A stretch of DNA of 40,118 bases. It comes from Lachnospiraceae bacterium (GTDB lineage: Bacteria > Bacillota > Clostridia > Lachnospirales > Lachnospiraceae). The stretch lies in NCBI GenBank assembly GCA_024692715.1, contig JAILMH010000052.1:1-40118 (forward strand), given 5' to 3'. The notes under the pieces were generated by a model that was not told where the DNA came from, did no database searches, and saw nothing but the letters and a program-made list of their open reading frames with translations. Numbering within the stretch: position 1 is the stretch's first letter; each line of letters begins with the position of its first letter. The translations under genes were made by a program, and so were the position numbers. Shown here piece after piece: positions 17,649-25,293 of the stretch.

Positions 17649-17864
17649 GTGAAGCTTAAATATTATCTTCGTGGACTTGGAATAGGTATTGTTGTGACAG
17701 CTATCGTCATGGGGATCTCCCTTGGCAGTAAGGGCGGAAAAAATCTTACAGACGATGAAATAATTTCCAGAGCAAAAGAACTTGGAATGACAGAATCAAA
17801 TGAGGTTCTGAGCAGCCCGACGGAAAGTGTACAGCTTCCCATAAAATCGGGATCCGAGGACTGA
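17649..17864 (+). CDS. Small single-pass membrane protein, function unknown
   Basis: A 71-residue protein with a basic N-terminus, one membrane helix (about 9-26, GLGIGIVVTAIVMGISLG) and a short outside segment containing LTDDEIISRAKELGM. GTG 17649 abuts the preceding stop codon with no gap, so it depends on translational coupling. The Asp-Asp-Glu-Ile-Ile...Ala-Lys-Glu-Leu-Gly-Met pattern resembles the N-terminal part of small proteins sometimes annotated as MltG-like, but no catalytic domain is present. It is the last gene before the operon terminator. Confidence 0.7.
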   Translation: MKLKYYLRGLGIGIVVTAIVMGISLGSKGGKNLTDDEIISRAKELGMTESNEVLSSPTESVQLPIKSGSED

Positions 17865-17894
17865 ATTTGGAACAAATATAAGGTGAAGAAATAC

Positions 17895-17923
17895 TTGCAC
17901 AACGCACCCTGGTGTGTTATATT
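17895..17923 (+). promoter_or_regulatory. Predicted sigma-A promoter for rpsB-tsf
   Basis: TTGCAC (17895-17900), 17-base spacer, TATATT (17918-17923) with an extended TG one base before the -10. The predicted start is near 17930, which falls inside the ascending arm of the terminator below. It would give a leader of about 140 bases before rpsB. Confidence 0.75.
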
Positions 17924-17924
17924 T

Positions 17925-17963
17925 ATCGAGTATGTGGAAAATTCCGCATACTCGATTTTTTTA
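17925..17963 (+). terminator. Intrinsic terminator of the flagellar block
   Basis: A 13-bp stem, ATCGAGTATGTGG / CCGCATACTCGAT (one G-T pair), a 6-base loop and seven T. It ends transcripts from the flagellar block, and a truncated version would form at the 5' end of an rpsB transcript starting near 17930. Confidence 0.92.
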
Positions 17964-18072
17964 TTAATTTTATCATTCAGATATGCCGATCCAGAGCCGG
18001 TGCTGTCCGACCCGACAGTTTACCTTTGGAAGTGACGCATATCGACGCTAATGAACCGTAGGAGGTAATCAA
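17964..18072 (+). promoter_or_regulatory. rpsB 5' leader
   Basis: About 109 bases without a reading frame between the terminator and rpsB. It contains a GC-richer stretch with a short CTGTC / GACAG stem (18003-18018) and ends in a strong AGGAGGT ribosome binding site (18060-18066). rpsB leaders bind S2 for autoregulation in some bacteria. Whether this one does is inference. Confidence 0.45.
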
Positions 18073-18789
18073 ATGAGCGTAATTTCTATGAAACAGTTAC
18101 TCGAGGCCGGTGTACATTTCGGACATCAGACAAGAAGATGGAACCCTAAGATGGCTCCTTACATCTACACAGAGAGAAATGGCATCTACATCATCGACCT
18201 TCAGAAGTCAGTAGGTAAGGTTGACGAGGCTTACAACGCAGTTGGCGATATTGCAGCAAACGGCGGCACAATCCTTTTCGTTGGTACAAAGAAGCAGGCT
18301 CAGGACGCTATCAAGACTGAGGCAGAGCGTTGCGGTATGTACTATGTTAACGAGAGATGGCTCGGCGGTATGCTCACAAACTTCAAGACTATCCAGTCTA
18401 GAATTAAGAGACTTAAGGAGATCGAGACAATGTCTCAGGATGGAACATTCGATGTTCTTCCTAAGAAGGAAGTTGCTCTTCTCCAGAAGGAGTGGGATAA
18501 GCTTGAGAAGAACCTTGGCGGTATCAAGAACATGAAGAAGATCCCTGATGCTATCTTCGTTGTTGATCCTAAGAAGGAAAAGATCTGCGTACAGGAAGCT
18601 CACAAGCTCGGTATCACTCTTATCGGTATCGCTGATACAAACTGCGATCCAGAAGAGCTTGATTACGTAATTCCTGGTAATGATGACGCTATCCGTGCAG
18701 TTAAGCTCATCGTTTCTAAGATGGCTGACGCTGTTATCGAGGCTAACCAGGGTACAACAGAGACAGCAGCTGAAGAGTCTGCAGAATAA
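18073..18789 (+). CDS. rpsB: 30S ribosomal protein S2
   Basis: A 238-residue S2, normal length, a structural protein of the small subunit. It starts with the family signature [22 protein letters not shown] and continues with [39 protein letters not shown] and the closing [27 protein letters not shown]. The ribosome binding site AGGAGGT is six bases before ATG. Codon use is strongly biased (CTT, ATC, AAG), as expected for a highly expressed gene and different from neighbours. It is co-transcribed with tsf. Confidence 0.99.
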   Translation: MSVISMKQLLEAGVHFGHQTRRWNPKMAPYIYTERNGIYIIDLQKSVGKVDEAYNAVGDIAANGGTILFVGTKKQAQDAIKTEAERCGMYYVNERWLGGMLTNFKTIQSRIKRLKEIETMSQDGTFDVLPKKEVALLQKEWDKLEKNLGGIKNMKKIPDAIFVVDPKKEKICVQEAHKLGITLIGIADTNCDPEELDYVIPGNDDAIRAVKLIVSKMADAVIEANQGTTETAAEESAE

Positions 18790-18804
18790 TTAAGTGCTCA
18801 ACAG

Positions 18805-18840
18805 ATCAGAAACACAGGGCTTTGGCTCTGTGCTTCTGAT
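18805..18840 (+). other. Long hairpin between rpsB and tsf
   Basis: An inverted repeat of 16 positions, ATCAGAAACACAGGGC against GCTCTGTGCTTCTGAT, with one mismatch, one G-T pair and a 4-base loop. No T-run follows, so it is more likely a processing, stability or partial attenuation element than a full terminator. Confidence 0.7.
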
Positions 18841-18882
18841 TATAACGAAAACATTATCATCCGATTTTAAGGGAGAATAAAA

Positions 18883-20007
18883 ATGGCAATCACAGCAAAG
18901 CAGGTTAAAGATTTAAGAGAGATGACCGGCGCAGGAATGATGGACTGTAAGAAGGCTCTTGCAGCATGCGACGGTGATATGGATCAGGCAGTTGAGTTCC
19001 TTCGTGAGAAGGGTCTTGCCGGTGCTCAGAAGAAGGCTGGCCGTACAGCAGTAGAAGGTCTTTCACTTACAGCAGTTTCTGATGACGCTAAGAAGGCTGC
19101 AGTTGTTGAAGTTAACTGTGAGACAGACTTCGCAGCTGGTTCTGACGCATTCAAGGAGTTCGTTGGTGATGTTGCAGCTCAGGCACTTGCTTCTGAGGCA
19201 GCTGATGTTGATGGACTTCTTGCAGAGAAGTGGATCAAGAACCCTTCTGAGACAGTAGCTGATGAAGTTGCTATCCAGGTTGGTCAGAAGATCAGAGAGA
19301 ACATCAAGATCCGTCGTTTTGCTCAGCTTGAGGAGCAGAATGGTTTTGTTGCAACATACATCCACGCTGGCGGTAAGATCGGTGTTCTTGTAGCTGTTGA
19401 GTCTGATGTTGTTAATGACGCAGTTAAGGAAATGGGTAAGAACGTAGCTATGCAGGTTGCAGCTATGAACCCACAGTACATCTCAGAAAACGACATCTCT
19501 GATGCTGAGAAGGCTCACTTAAGAGAGATCACAGTAGAGAGCGCTCTTAATGATCCAGCTTCACTTCCTAAGCCAATCCTTAACAAGCTTATCGATAAGG
19601 CTGTAAGCGAGAAGCTTTGGAGTGACGAAGACATCGCTATCTACGAAGAGAAGAAGAGCAACATGAACTACCTCTTCAACTTCCTTTCAAAGGAAGCAGC
19701 TGCTAAGCTTGCAGAGCTTGCTCTTGCAGACAAGGCTGAGATCTCTGAGAACAAGATCTTCACAGGATTAGTTCAGGGTCGTGTTTCTAAGCAGTACAAG
19801 GAAATCTGCCTTACAGATCAGGCTTACGTAAAGGCTGAGGATGGAAAGCAGTCTGTACAGAAGTACATCGACGAAGTTGCTAAGGCTAACGGTGCTAAGA
19901 TCTGCCTCAAGAGCGTTGTTCGTTTCGAGACAGGCGAAGGCATGGAAAAGAAGGAAGAGGATTACGCAGCTGAGGTTGCTAAGGCAAGAGAAGAAGCTCA
20001 GAAGTAA
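18883..20007 (+). CDS. tsf: Elongation factor Ts, with an apparent C-terminal-domain insertion
   Basis: EF-Ts recycles EF-Tu by exchanging GDP for GTP. The N-terminal UBA-like domain (KQVKDLREMTGAGMMDCKKA, about 6-25) and the EF-Tu-contacting TDFAA motif (81-85) are intact. At 374 residues it is clearly longer than usual for the family (about 280-310). The excess maps to roughly residues 217-290, a helical Leu/Ala/Lys-rich stretch between EKAHLREI and the conserved GLVQGRVSKQYKEICLTDQAYV. The final GANGAKICLKSVVRFETGEG-type ending (about 336-353) is preserved, so reading frame and fold are kept. Codon bias continues evenly through the extra segment, arguing against a recent insertion. Confidence 0.97.
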   Translation: MAITAKQVKDLREMTGAGMMDCKKALAACDGDMDQAVEFLREKGLAGAQKKAGRTAVEGLSLTAVSDDAKKAAVVEVNCETDFAAGSDAFKEFVGDVAAQALASEAADVDGLLAEKWIKNPSETVADEVAIQVGQKIRENIKIRRFAQLEEQNGFVATYIHAGGKIGVLVAVESDVVNDAVKEMGKNVAMQVAAMNPQYISENDISDAEKAHLREITVESALNDPASLPKPILNKLIDKAVSEKLWSDEDIAIYEEKKSNMNYLFNFLSKEAAAKLAELALADKAEISENKIFTGLVQGRVSKQYKEICLTDQAYVKAEDGKQSVQKYIDEVAKANGAKICLKSVVRFETGEGMEKKEEDYAAEVAKAREEAQK

Positions 20008-20046
20008 TCTTAATATTTCATAGAATTAGATAACATATGCTTAAAC

Positions 20047-20082
20047 GGGCAGGGTTTGGATTTTTTTGAACCCTGCCCTTTT
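20047..20082 (+). terminator. Terminator after tsf
   Basis: A perfect 10-bp stem, GGGCAGGGTT / AACCCTGCCC, with a 12-base loop rich in T and followed by four T. The U-tract is short, so some read-through into the next gene is likely. Confidence 0.8.
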
Positions 20083-20105
20083 GAGCTATCTTGGGAGAGA
20101 TAAGG

Positions 20106-20483
20106 ATGATGGAGTTTCAGTGGCTTAGAGCGATCATTGAAGGACTTGTTACAGGACTGCTTTTTTGGATCGTTTCTTCAAAATGTCCTCAAAAGAGAAT
20201 AGCGTTCACAGGCATATGGCTTTTGGTTGAAATAGCTTCAACTCTTTCGATATATATAGGCCAGGAGGATTCTTCATACTTCTTCCTGCATCCGTACTTT
20301 GTATTTCTGATCGCATGCTTTATGGACTTTCCGTATGTGCTAAAGGTCAGAAAGACTGTAAAAAGGGCGATTTTTGAAAAAATTGTGCTAATGCCGGTCT
20401 TTGTGATACCGATAATGTCCGGAGCGGTGGAGACCATTGCCTGGCTGATAAAGCTTTATCATAAAAATATTTTAGGATTCTAA
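20106..20483 (+). CDS. Small multi-pass membrane protein, function unknown
   Basis: A 125-residue hydrophobic protein with about four membrane segments (approximately 10-25, 33-50, 58-74 and 96-116) separated by basic loops such as KVRKTVKRAIFEK. I chose ATG 20106, preceded by GGGAGAGATAAGG, over an in-frame TTG 15 bases upstream. It lies directly behind the tsf terminator without an evident promoter and is followed by an A/T-rich gap before dgt. I recognise no family. Confidence 0.65.
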   Translation: MMEFQWLRAIIEGLVTGLLFWIVSSKCPQKRIAFTGIWLLVEIASTLSIYIGQEDSSYFFLHPYFVFLIACFMDFPYVLKVRKTVKRAIFEKIVLMPVFVIPIMSGAVETIAWLIKLYHKNILGF

Positions 20484-20518
20484 AAAAATTAAAAAATTAA
20501 AAGTAATTTCGGGGTTCT

Positions 20519-20548
20519 CTGACAAATATATCTAATAGCGGATATAAT
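20519..20548 (+). promoter_or_regulatory. Candidate promoter for dgt-dnaG-rpoD
   Basis: CTGACA (20519-20524), 18-base spacer, consensus TATAAT (20543-20548). The -10 ends only 14 bases before the dgt ATG, so the predicted start would fall on the Shine-Dalgarno AAAGGA (20551-20556). Either the leader is extremely short or the box is fortuitous. Confidence 0.5.
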
Positions 20549-20562
20549 GCAAAGGAATTTAT

Positions 20563-21570
20563 ATGACAATCAGAGAAAATCTTGAAAAAATTGAAGATGA
20601 ATTTTTGAACCCTTATGCGTCACACTCCTCGAAGTCCCGCGGAAGGATGAGAGAAGAGGAAGGGTGCGACATCAGAACGGAATACATGCGTGACAGAGAC
20701 AGGATCATACACTGTAAGGCGTTCAGACGGCTTAAGGATAAGACACAGGTTTTTCTTACACCGCAAGGTGATCATTATAGAACACGTCTTACGCATACCC
20801 TTGAAGTTTCACAGATTTCACGAACTATCGCAAAGGCACTCAGGCTGAATGATGACCTGACAGAAGCCATCGCGCTCGGACATGATCTTGGGCATACGCC
20901 CTTTGGACATGCCGGTGAACGTGCGCTGGACAGATGCTGCCCTGATGGCTTTATACATTCAGATCAGTCACTCAGAGTAGTAGATGTGCTTGAAAACGAT
21001 GGAAGAGGGCTGAATCTTACAGAGGAGACGAGAGACGGTATTGTAAATCATCAGACTTCCGGTATGCCGTTTACGCTTGAGGGTAAGGTGGTCCGCATAT
21101 CAGATAAGATTGCCTACATCCACCATGATATGGATGATGCGCTGCGGGCCGGGATACTTAAAAGCGATAAGGTGCCGGTGAAGATATCCAGGGTGCTTGG
21201 AGATAATCTTGGAGATCGTCTTGATACACTTATTAAGGACGTGATCTATGCGAGCCTTGATAAGGATGATATATGTATGACACCTGAAGTCGGCGAAGCA
21301 ATGAAGGATCTTAGAAAATGGATGTTCCTTCATGTGTATACTGATCAGGTGGCAAAAAGCCAGGAAGGGAAGGCGGAAAGCCTTGTAGAGACGCTGTATT
21401 ATCACTTTCTGACTCATACAGATAAGATGCCGAAGGAATATCAGGTAATGATATCCAATGGCGTAAAAAAAGAAACTGCAACAGCTGATTATATTTCATC
21501 CATGACGGACAGATATGCAGTTGGAATATATGATGATCTCTTTATTCCAATTCCATGGATGGTCTTATAA
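20563..21570 (+). CDS. dgt: dGTP triphosphohydrolase (HD domain)
   Basis: A 335-residue dGTPase-like protein that splits dNTPs to nucleoside and triphosphate. The HD-domain metal ligands are in RLTHTLEVSQISRTIAKAL (His, about residue 86) and GHDLGHTPFGHAGE (about 106-119), with a further DKIAYIHHDMDDA region near 186-198. The N-terminus has the family's RIIHCKAFRRLKDKTQVF. It is first of a dgt-dnaG-rpoD-trmK run, an arrangement seen in Clostridia. Length matches the short Gram-positive class, not the roughly 500-residue E. coli Dgt. Confidence 0.93.
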   Translation: MTIRENLEKIEDEFLNPYASHSSKSRGRMREEEGCDIRTEYMRDRDRIIHCKAFRRLKDKTQVFLTPQGDHYRTRLTHTLEVSQISRTIAKALRLNDDLTEAIALGHDLGHTPFGHAGERALDRCCPDGFIHSDQSLRVVDVLENDGRGLNLTEETRDGIVNHQTSGMPFTLEGKVVRISDKIAYIHHDMDDALRAGILKSDKVPVKISRVLGDNLGDRLDTLIKDVIYASLDKDDICMTPEVGEAMKDLRKWMFLHVYTDQVAKSQEGKAESLVETLYYHFLTHTDKMPKEYQVMISNGVKKETATADYISSMTDRYAVGIYDDLFIPIPWMVL

Positions 21571-21584
21571 AAAGGTGACTAGAA

Positions 21585-23351
21585 TTGTATTATCCTGACG
21601 AAATTATTGAAGAAGTAAGATCAAAAAACGATATAGTTGATGTAATCGGCAATTATGTAAGGCTGAAAAAGTCCGGATCCAATTACTTTGGACTTTGCCC
21701 TTTTCATTCAGAAAAATCTCCGTCATTTTCAGTTTCGGGGATAAAGCAGATGTACTATTGCTTCGGATGCGGAGCAGGCGGAAATGTGATTTCTTTTGTA
21801 ATGAATTATGAGAATTGTTCATTTCAGGAGGCTCTTAAAATACTTGCAGACAGAGCGGGAGTCGAGCTCCCTGAGCCGGATTATTCCGAAGAAGCTAAAC
21901 GCAGGAAAACAGAAAAGGATAGGCTGTTTGCATTAAATAAAGAGGCAGCCTCGTTTTATTATAAGATACTCAGAAGCCCTGAGGGAGAGCTTGGACTCAG
22001 ATACTTTACAGAGAGACGACTTTCAAAAGAGACCATGAGAAGCTTTGGCCTTGGTTATGCGGGGCAGAGCAGTGCAATATGCAGGTATTTAAAGAGTAAG
22101 GGATATTCGGATACGGAAATTATTAAATCCGGGCTTGCAAACCATGATGAGAGGCGTGGTCTGACGGATCGGTTTTGGAACCGGGTAATTTTTCCGATAA
22201 TGGATATACAAAACAGGGTGATTGGCTTTGGCGGACGTGTTATGGGAGATGCAAAGCCAAAGTACTTAAATTCGCCGGAAACGCCGATATTTGATAAGGG
22301 AAAGAATCTTTACGGCTTAAATGAAGCCCGCAGAACAAGAAAAGGCTATATGATAGCCTGTGAGGGCTATATGGATGTCATAAGTATGCATCAGGCCGGC
22401 TTTAAAGAGGCTGTAGCTTCGCTTGGAACGGCATTTACGCCGGATCATGCAAGGATACTTAAAAGATATACGGATGACATACGACTTACCTATGACTCGG
22501 ATGAAGCGGGAATAAAAGCAGCGATGCGGGCGATTCCGATACTTAAGAGCGCAGGTATCTCATCAAAGATCATTCATTTGGAACCGTATAAGGATCCGGA
22601 TGAATTTATAAAAAATCTTGGACCTGAAGAATTTCAGAAAAGAATCGACAGTGCTGAAAACAGTATGAGCTTTGAAATTCATAACCTTCAGAAAAGGTTT
22701 GATATCGGAGATCCTGAAGGACGAACCAAGTTTGAAATGGCTATGGCGAAAAGACTTTCTGAGATACCGGATGAGTTGGAACGTGATAATTATACAGAAA
22801 GTTTTGCTGCAGAATATGTGATAAATTCCGATGCGCTTAAGAGAGCGGTTGCAGCGGCCAAGCTCAGCGGAGAAGGCGTTGTGTCGGCTCCTGTGAGAGT
22901 AAAAGAACGCAGAGAACAGAAGAACAATCCTGAACGTGAGGATGGAGTGGTTCAGGCAGAAAAGCTTCTGCTTACATATATTACTGATAATGAAGATGTC
23001 TATGCGGCAGTTAAGCCGTATCTTTCGCCGGAGGATTTTTCCGATGGAATGTATCGGGAGATAGCACTTACATTGTGGAGTCAGCTTGAAGAGGGTAAGA
23101 TGAATCCGGCGGCGATCGTCAGCCGTTATACTGAAGCTGATGAGCAGCGCAAGGTTGCTGAGATATTTAATACGAAGCTTGATGAGGAGCTTTCGAAAAC
23201 AGAAAGAGCTACCGCTTTGACAGAGCTGGTGGTAAAGATAAAGAAAGCAAGCCTCGCAAGGATCTCAGGAGAGTCTGATGATCCGCTGGCCAGAATGGTC
23301 CAGGAAAAAAAGACCATGGAAAAGCTTCAGCAAATTAAGATTACACTTTAA
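21585..23351 (+). CDS. dnaG: DNA primase DnaG (TTG start)
   Basis: A 588-residue primase that makes RNA primers for replication. The CHC2 zinc-binding motif is complete (C38, H41, C59, C62 in [12 protein letters not shown] and [11 protein letters not shown]). The catalytic core follows with the TOPRIM motifs CEGYMDVI and YDSDEAG, and a C-terminal helicase-binding-type region from about residue 450. TTG 21585 is supported by AAAGGTGA (21572-21578), and the protein begins [21 protein letters not shown] as primases do. It lies 14 bases after dgt and 35 bases before rpoD. Confidence 0.97.
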   Translation: MYYPDEIIEEVRSKNDIVDVIGNYVRLKKSGSNYFGLCPFHSEKSPSFSVSGIKQMYYCFGCGAGGNVISFVMNYENCSFQEALKILADRAGVELPEPDYSEEAKRRKTEKDRLFALNKEAASFYYKILRSPEGELGLRYFTERRLSKETMRSFGLGYAGQSSAICRYLKSKGYSDTEIIKSGLANHDERRGLTDRFWNRVIFPIMDIQNRVIGFGGRVMGDAKPKYLNSPETPIFDKGKNLYGLNEARRTRKGYMIACEGYMDVISMHQAGFKEAVASLGTAFTPDHARILKRYTDDIRLTYDSDEAGIKAAMRAIPILKSAGISSKIIHLEPYKDPDEFIKNLGPEEFQKRIDSAENSMSFEIHNLQKRFDIGDPEGRTKFEMAMAKRLSEIPDELERDNYTESFAAEYVINSDALKRAVAAAKLSGEGVVSAPVRVKERREQKNNPEREDGVVQAEKLLLTYITDNEDVYAAVKPYLSPEDFSDGMYREIALTLWSQLEEGKMNPAAIVSRYTEADEQRKVAEIFNTKLDEELSKTERATALTELVVKIKKASLARISGESDDPLARMVQEKKTMEKLQQIKITL

Positions 23352-23386
23352 GTTTTGGATATAGAAAACTATTTATGGAGGAAAAA

Positions 23387-24571
23387 ATGGCAACGAAAAA
23401 AACAACGTCAAAGACATCAGCAAAAGCATCTTCTAAAGCTGCTAAGCAGGTCGAGCAGGTAACAGACGAAGAGAAACAGCTGTTTCTTGACAAGCTTAGA
23501 ACGCTGATAGCGATCGGTAAAAAGAAAAAGGGTGTTTTAGAGGACAGCGAGGTCAATGACTTCTTTGCGGATATGAACCTTTCTGAAGCTCAGATGGAAG
23601 TTATTTTTGAAGAGCTTGAGAAGAATAACGTAGAGATCCTCAAGATCAATGGAAGCGATGAGCCTTCAGACTCTGAGCTTGATATGGAAGAGGAAGACAG
23701 CGACGATATGGAGAATATCGATCTTTCAGTTCCTGATTCTGTATCTATCGAGGATCCGGTACGTATGTACCTTAAGGAGATCGGTAAGGTCCCGCTTCTT
23801 TCAGCAGAGGAAGAGATCGATCTTGCCCAGAGAATGGAGCAGGGCGATGAGGAAGCAAAGAAGAAGCTTGCTGAAGCAAACCTTCGACTTGTTGTTAGTA
23901 TTGCCAAGAGATATGTAGGAAGAGGAATGCTCTTCCTTGACCTCATTCAGGAAGGTAATCTTGGACTTATCAAGGCCGTAGAAAAGTTTGATTATCGTAA
24001 GGGTTACAAGTTTTCAACATACGCTACATGGTGGATCCGTCAGGCTATCACAAGAGCGATCGCAGATCAGGCCCGTACTATCCGTATTCCTGTACATATG
24101 GTCGAGACAATCAATAAGCTTATCAGAATCTCTCGTCAGCTGCTTCAGGAGCTTGGCCGTGAACCAACCCCGGAAGAAATCGCAAAAGAAATGAATATGC
24201 CTGTTGAGAGAGTACGTGAGATCTTAAAGATCTCTCAGGAGCCTGTTTCACTTGAGACACCTATCGGTGAAGAGGAAGATTCACATCTTGGCGATTTCAT
24301 TCAGGATGACCAGGTTCCGGTACCTGCAGATGCTGCAGCTTTCACACTTCTTAAGGAGCAGCTTGGAGAAGTGCTTGAGACACTTACAGACCGTGAGCAG
24401 AAGGTACTCCGCCTTCGTTTCGGTCTCAATGATGGCAGAGCAAGAACACTTGAAGAGGTAGGTAAGGAGTTTAACGTTACTCGTGAGCGTATCCGTCAGA
24501 TCGAGGCTAAGGCACTCCGTAAGCTTCGTCATCCTAGCCGTTCAAGAAAGCTTAAGGATTATCTTGACTGA
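23387..24571 (+). CDS. rpoD: Primary sigma factor RpoD/SigA
   Basis: A 394-residue vegetative sigma-70. Region 1.1 is short and Lys/Thr/Ser/Ala-rich at the start. Region 2 contains [30 protein letters not shown] and [13 protein letters not shown], and region 4 ends with [21 protein letters not shown] chose ATG 23387 because the upstream in-frame ATG (23375) is followed by GGAGGAAAAA, which is itself the Shine-Dalgarno for 23387. It overlaps trmK by one base (TGATG). Confidence 0.97.
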   Translation: MATKKTTSKTSAKASSKAAKQVEQVTDEEKQLFLDKLRTLIAIGKKKKGVLEDSEVNDFFADMNLSEAQMEVIFEELEKNNVEILKINGSDEPSDSELDMEEEDSDDMENIDLSVPDSVSIEDPVRMYLKEIGKVPLLSAEEEIDLAQRMEQGDEEAKKKLAEANLRLVVSIAKRYVGRGMLFLDLIQEGNLGLIKAVEKFDYRKGYKFSTYATWWIRQAITRAIADQARTIRIPVHMVETINKLIRISRQLLQELGREPTPEEIAKEMNMPVERVREILKISQEPVSLETPIGEEEDSHLGDFIQDDQVPVPADAAAFTLLKEQLGEVLETLTDREQKVLRLRFGLNDGRARTLEEVGKEFNVTRERIRQIEAKALRKLRHPSRSRKLKDYLD

Positions 24572-25254
24572 TGATACTTTCTAAAAGACTTGAAACAATA
24601 ATATCCATGATCCCAAGAGGGGCAAGGATTGCGGACGTTGGCTGCGATCACGGGTTTGTGACTATTGAGTCGCTTAAGCGCGGGATCGCAGCTGAGGCCT
24701 GTGCGCTTGATGTAAACCGTGATCCGCTGGAAAAGGCAAAGCAAAATGCCTTTTTGAATGGAGTTAAAGAAAAGATCAGCTTTTATCTTTCGGATGGTTT
24801 GAAAAAGCTTCCGGAAGGAAAAGCCGATACAGTAATAATCGCAGGTATGGGCGGACTGCTGATGGGACGGATAATAAGCGATGCACCGGTCAATGTGAAA
24901 AATGGTGTAAAGCATTATATTTTAAGCCCTCAGTCGGAGCTTTCAGCATTTCGTCATCTACTTGAAGAAAATGGAATTGCTATACGTGATGAAAAGATCA
25001 TTTTTGATGAAGGCAAGTATTATCCTGTGATGTTTGCAGAGCCGGATGCAGCAGTGAGCTGCTACGGAAGTGAAATAGAATATAAATTTGGTAAAGCGTT
25101 CTTTGAAAAGGGAAATTCAGATTATATAGAATATCTGAAACATGAAATATCCGCTGACGAAAAGCTTCTTGGCATAAGTTCTCTTCCGGAGGACAGACGC
25201 ACTGAGTTTCAGAAAGAGATAGAAGAACTTAAGAAAATGCTGGCGGGATCGTAA
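24571..25254 (+). CDS. trmK: tRNA (adenine(22)-N1)-methyltransferase TrmK
   Basis: A 227-residue class I SAM methyltransferase that makes m1A22 in tRNA of Gram-positive bacteria. The SAM-binding motif is ARIADVGCDHGFVTI (about 18-32), then ALDVNRDPLEKA and the family's IIAGMGGLLMGRII and LSPQSELSAFRHLL. It begins inside the rpoD stop (TGATG), so translation is coupled to rpoD, a conserved neighbour. The stop codon lies in the loop of the following terminator. Confidence 0.93.
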   Translation: MILSKRLETIISMIPRGARIADVGCDHGFVTIESLKRGIAAEACALDVNRDPLEKAKQNAFLNGVKEKISFYLSDGLKKLPEGKADTVIIAGMGGLLMGRIISDAPVNVKNGVKHYILSPQSELSAFRHLLEENGIAIRDEKIIFDEGKYYPVMFAEPDAAVSCYGSEIEYKFGKAFFEKGNSDYIEYLKHEISADEKLLGISSLPEDRRTEFQKEIEELKKMLAGS

Positions 25255-25268
25255 GATCCCGCTTTTTT
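25243..25268 (+). terminator. Terminator after trmK
   Basis: A perfect 8-bp stem, GCGGGATC / GATCCCGC, with loop GTAA followed by six T. The trmK stop codon TAA overlaps the loop. It likely ends the dgt-dnaG-rpoD-trmK transcript. Confidence 0.93.
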
Positions 25269-25293
25269 GTATATCATATAAGGAGGGAAAATT

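Noticed and set aside
17964-18072. rpsB leader considered as a known riboswitch
   Set aside because: No recognisable aptamer core; only short local stems are visible.
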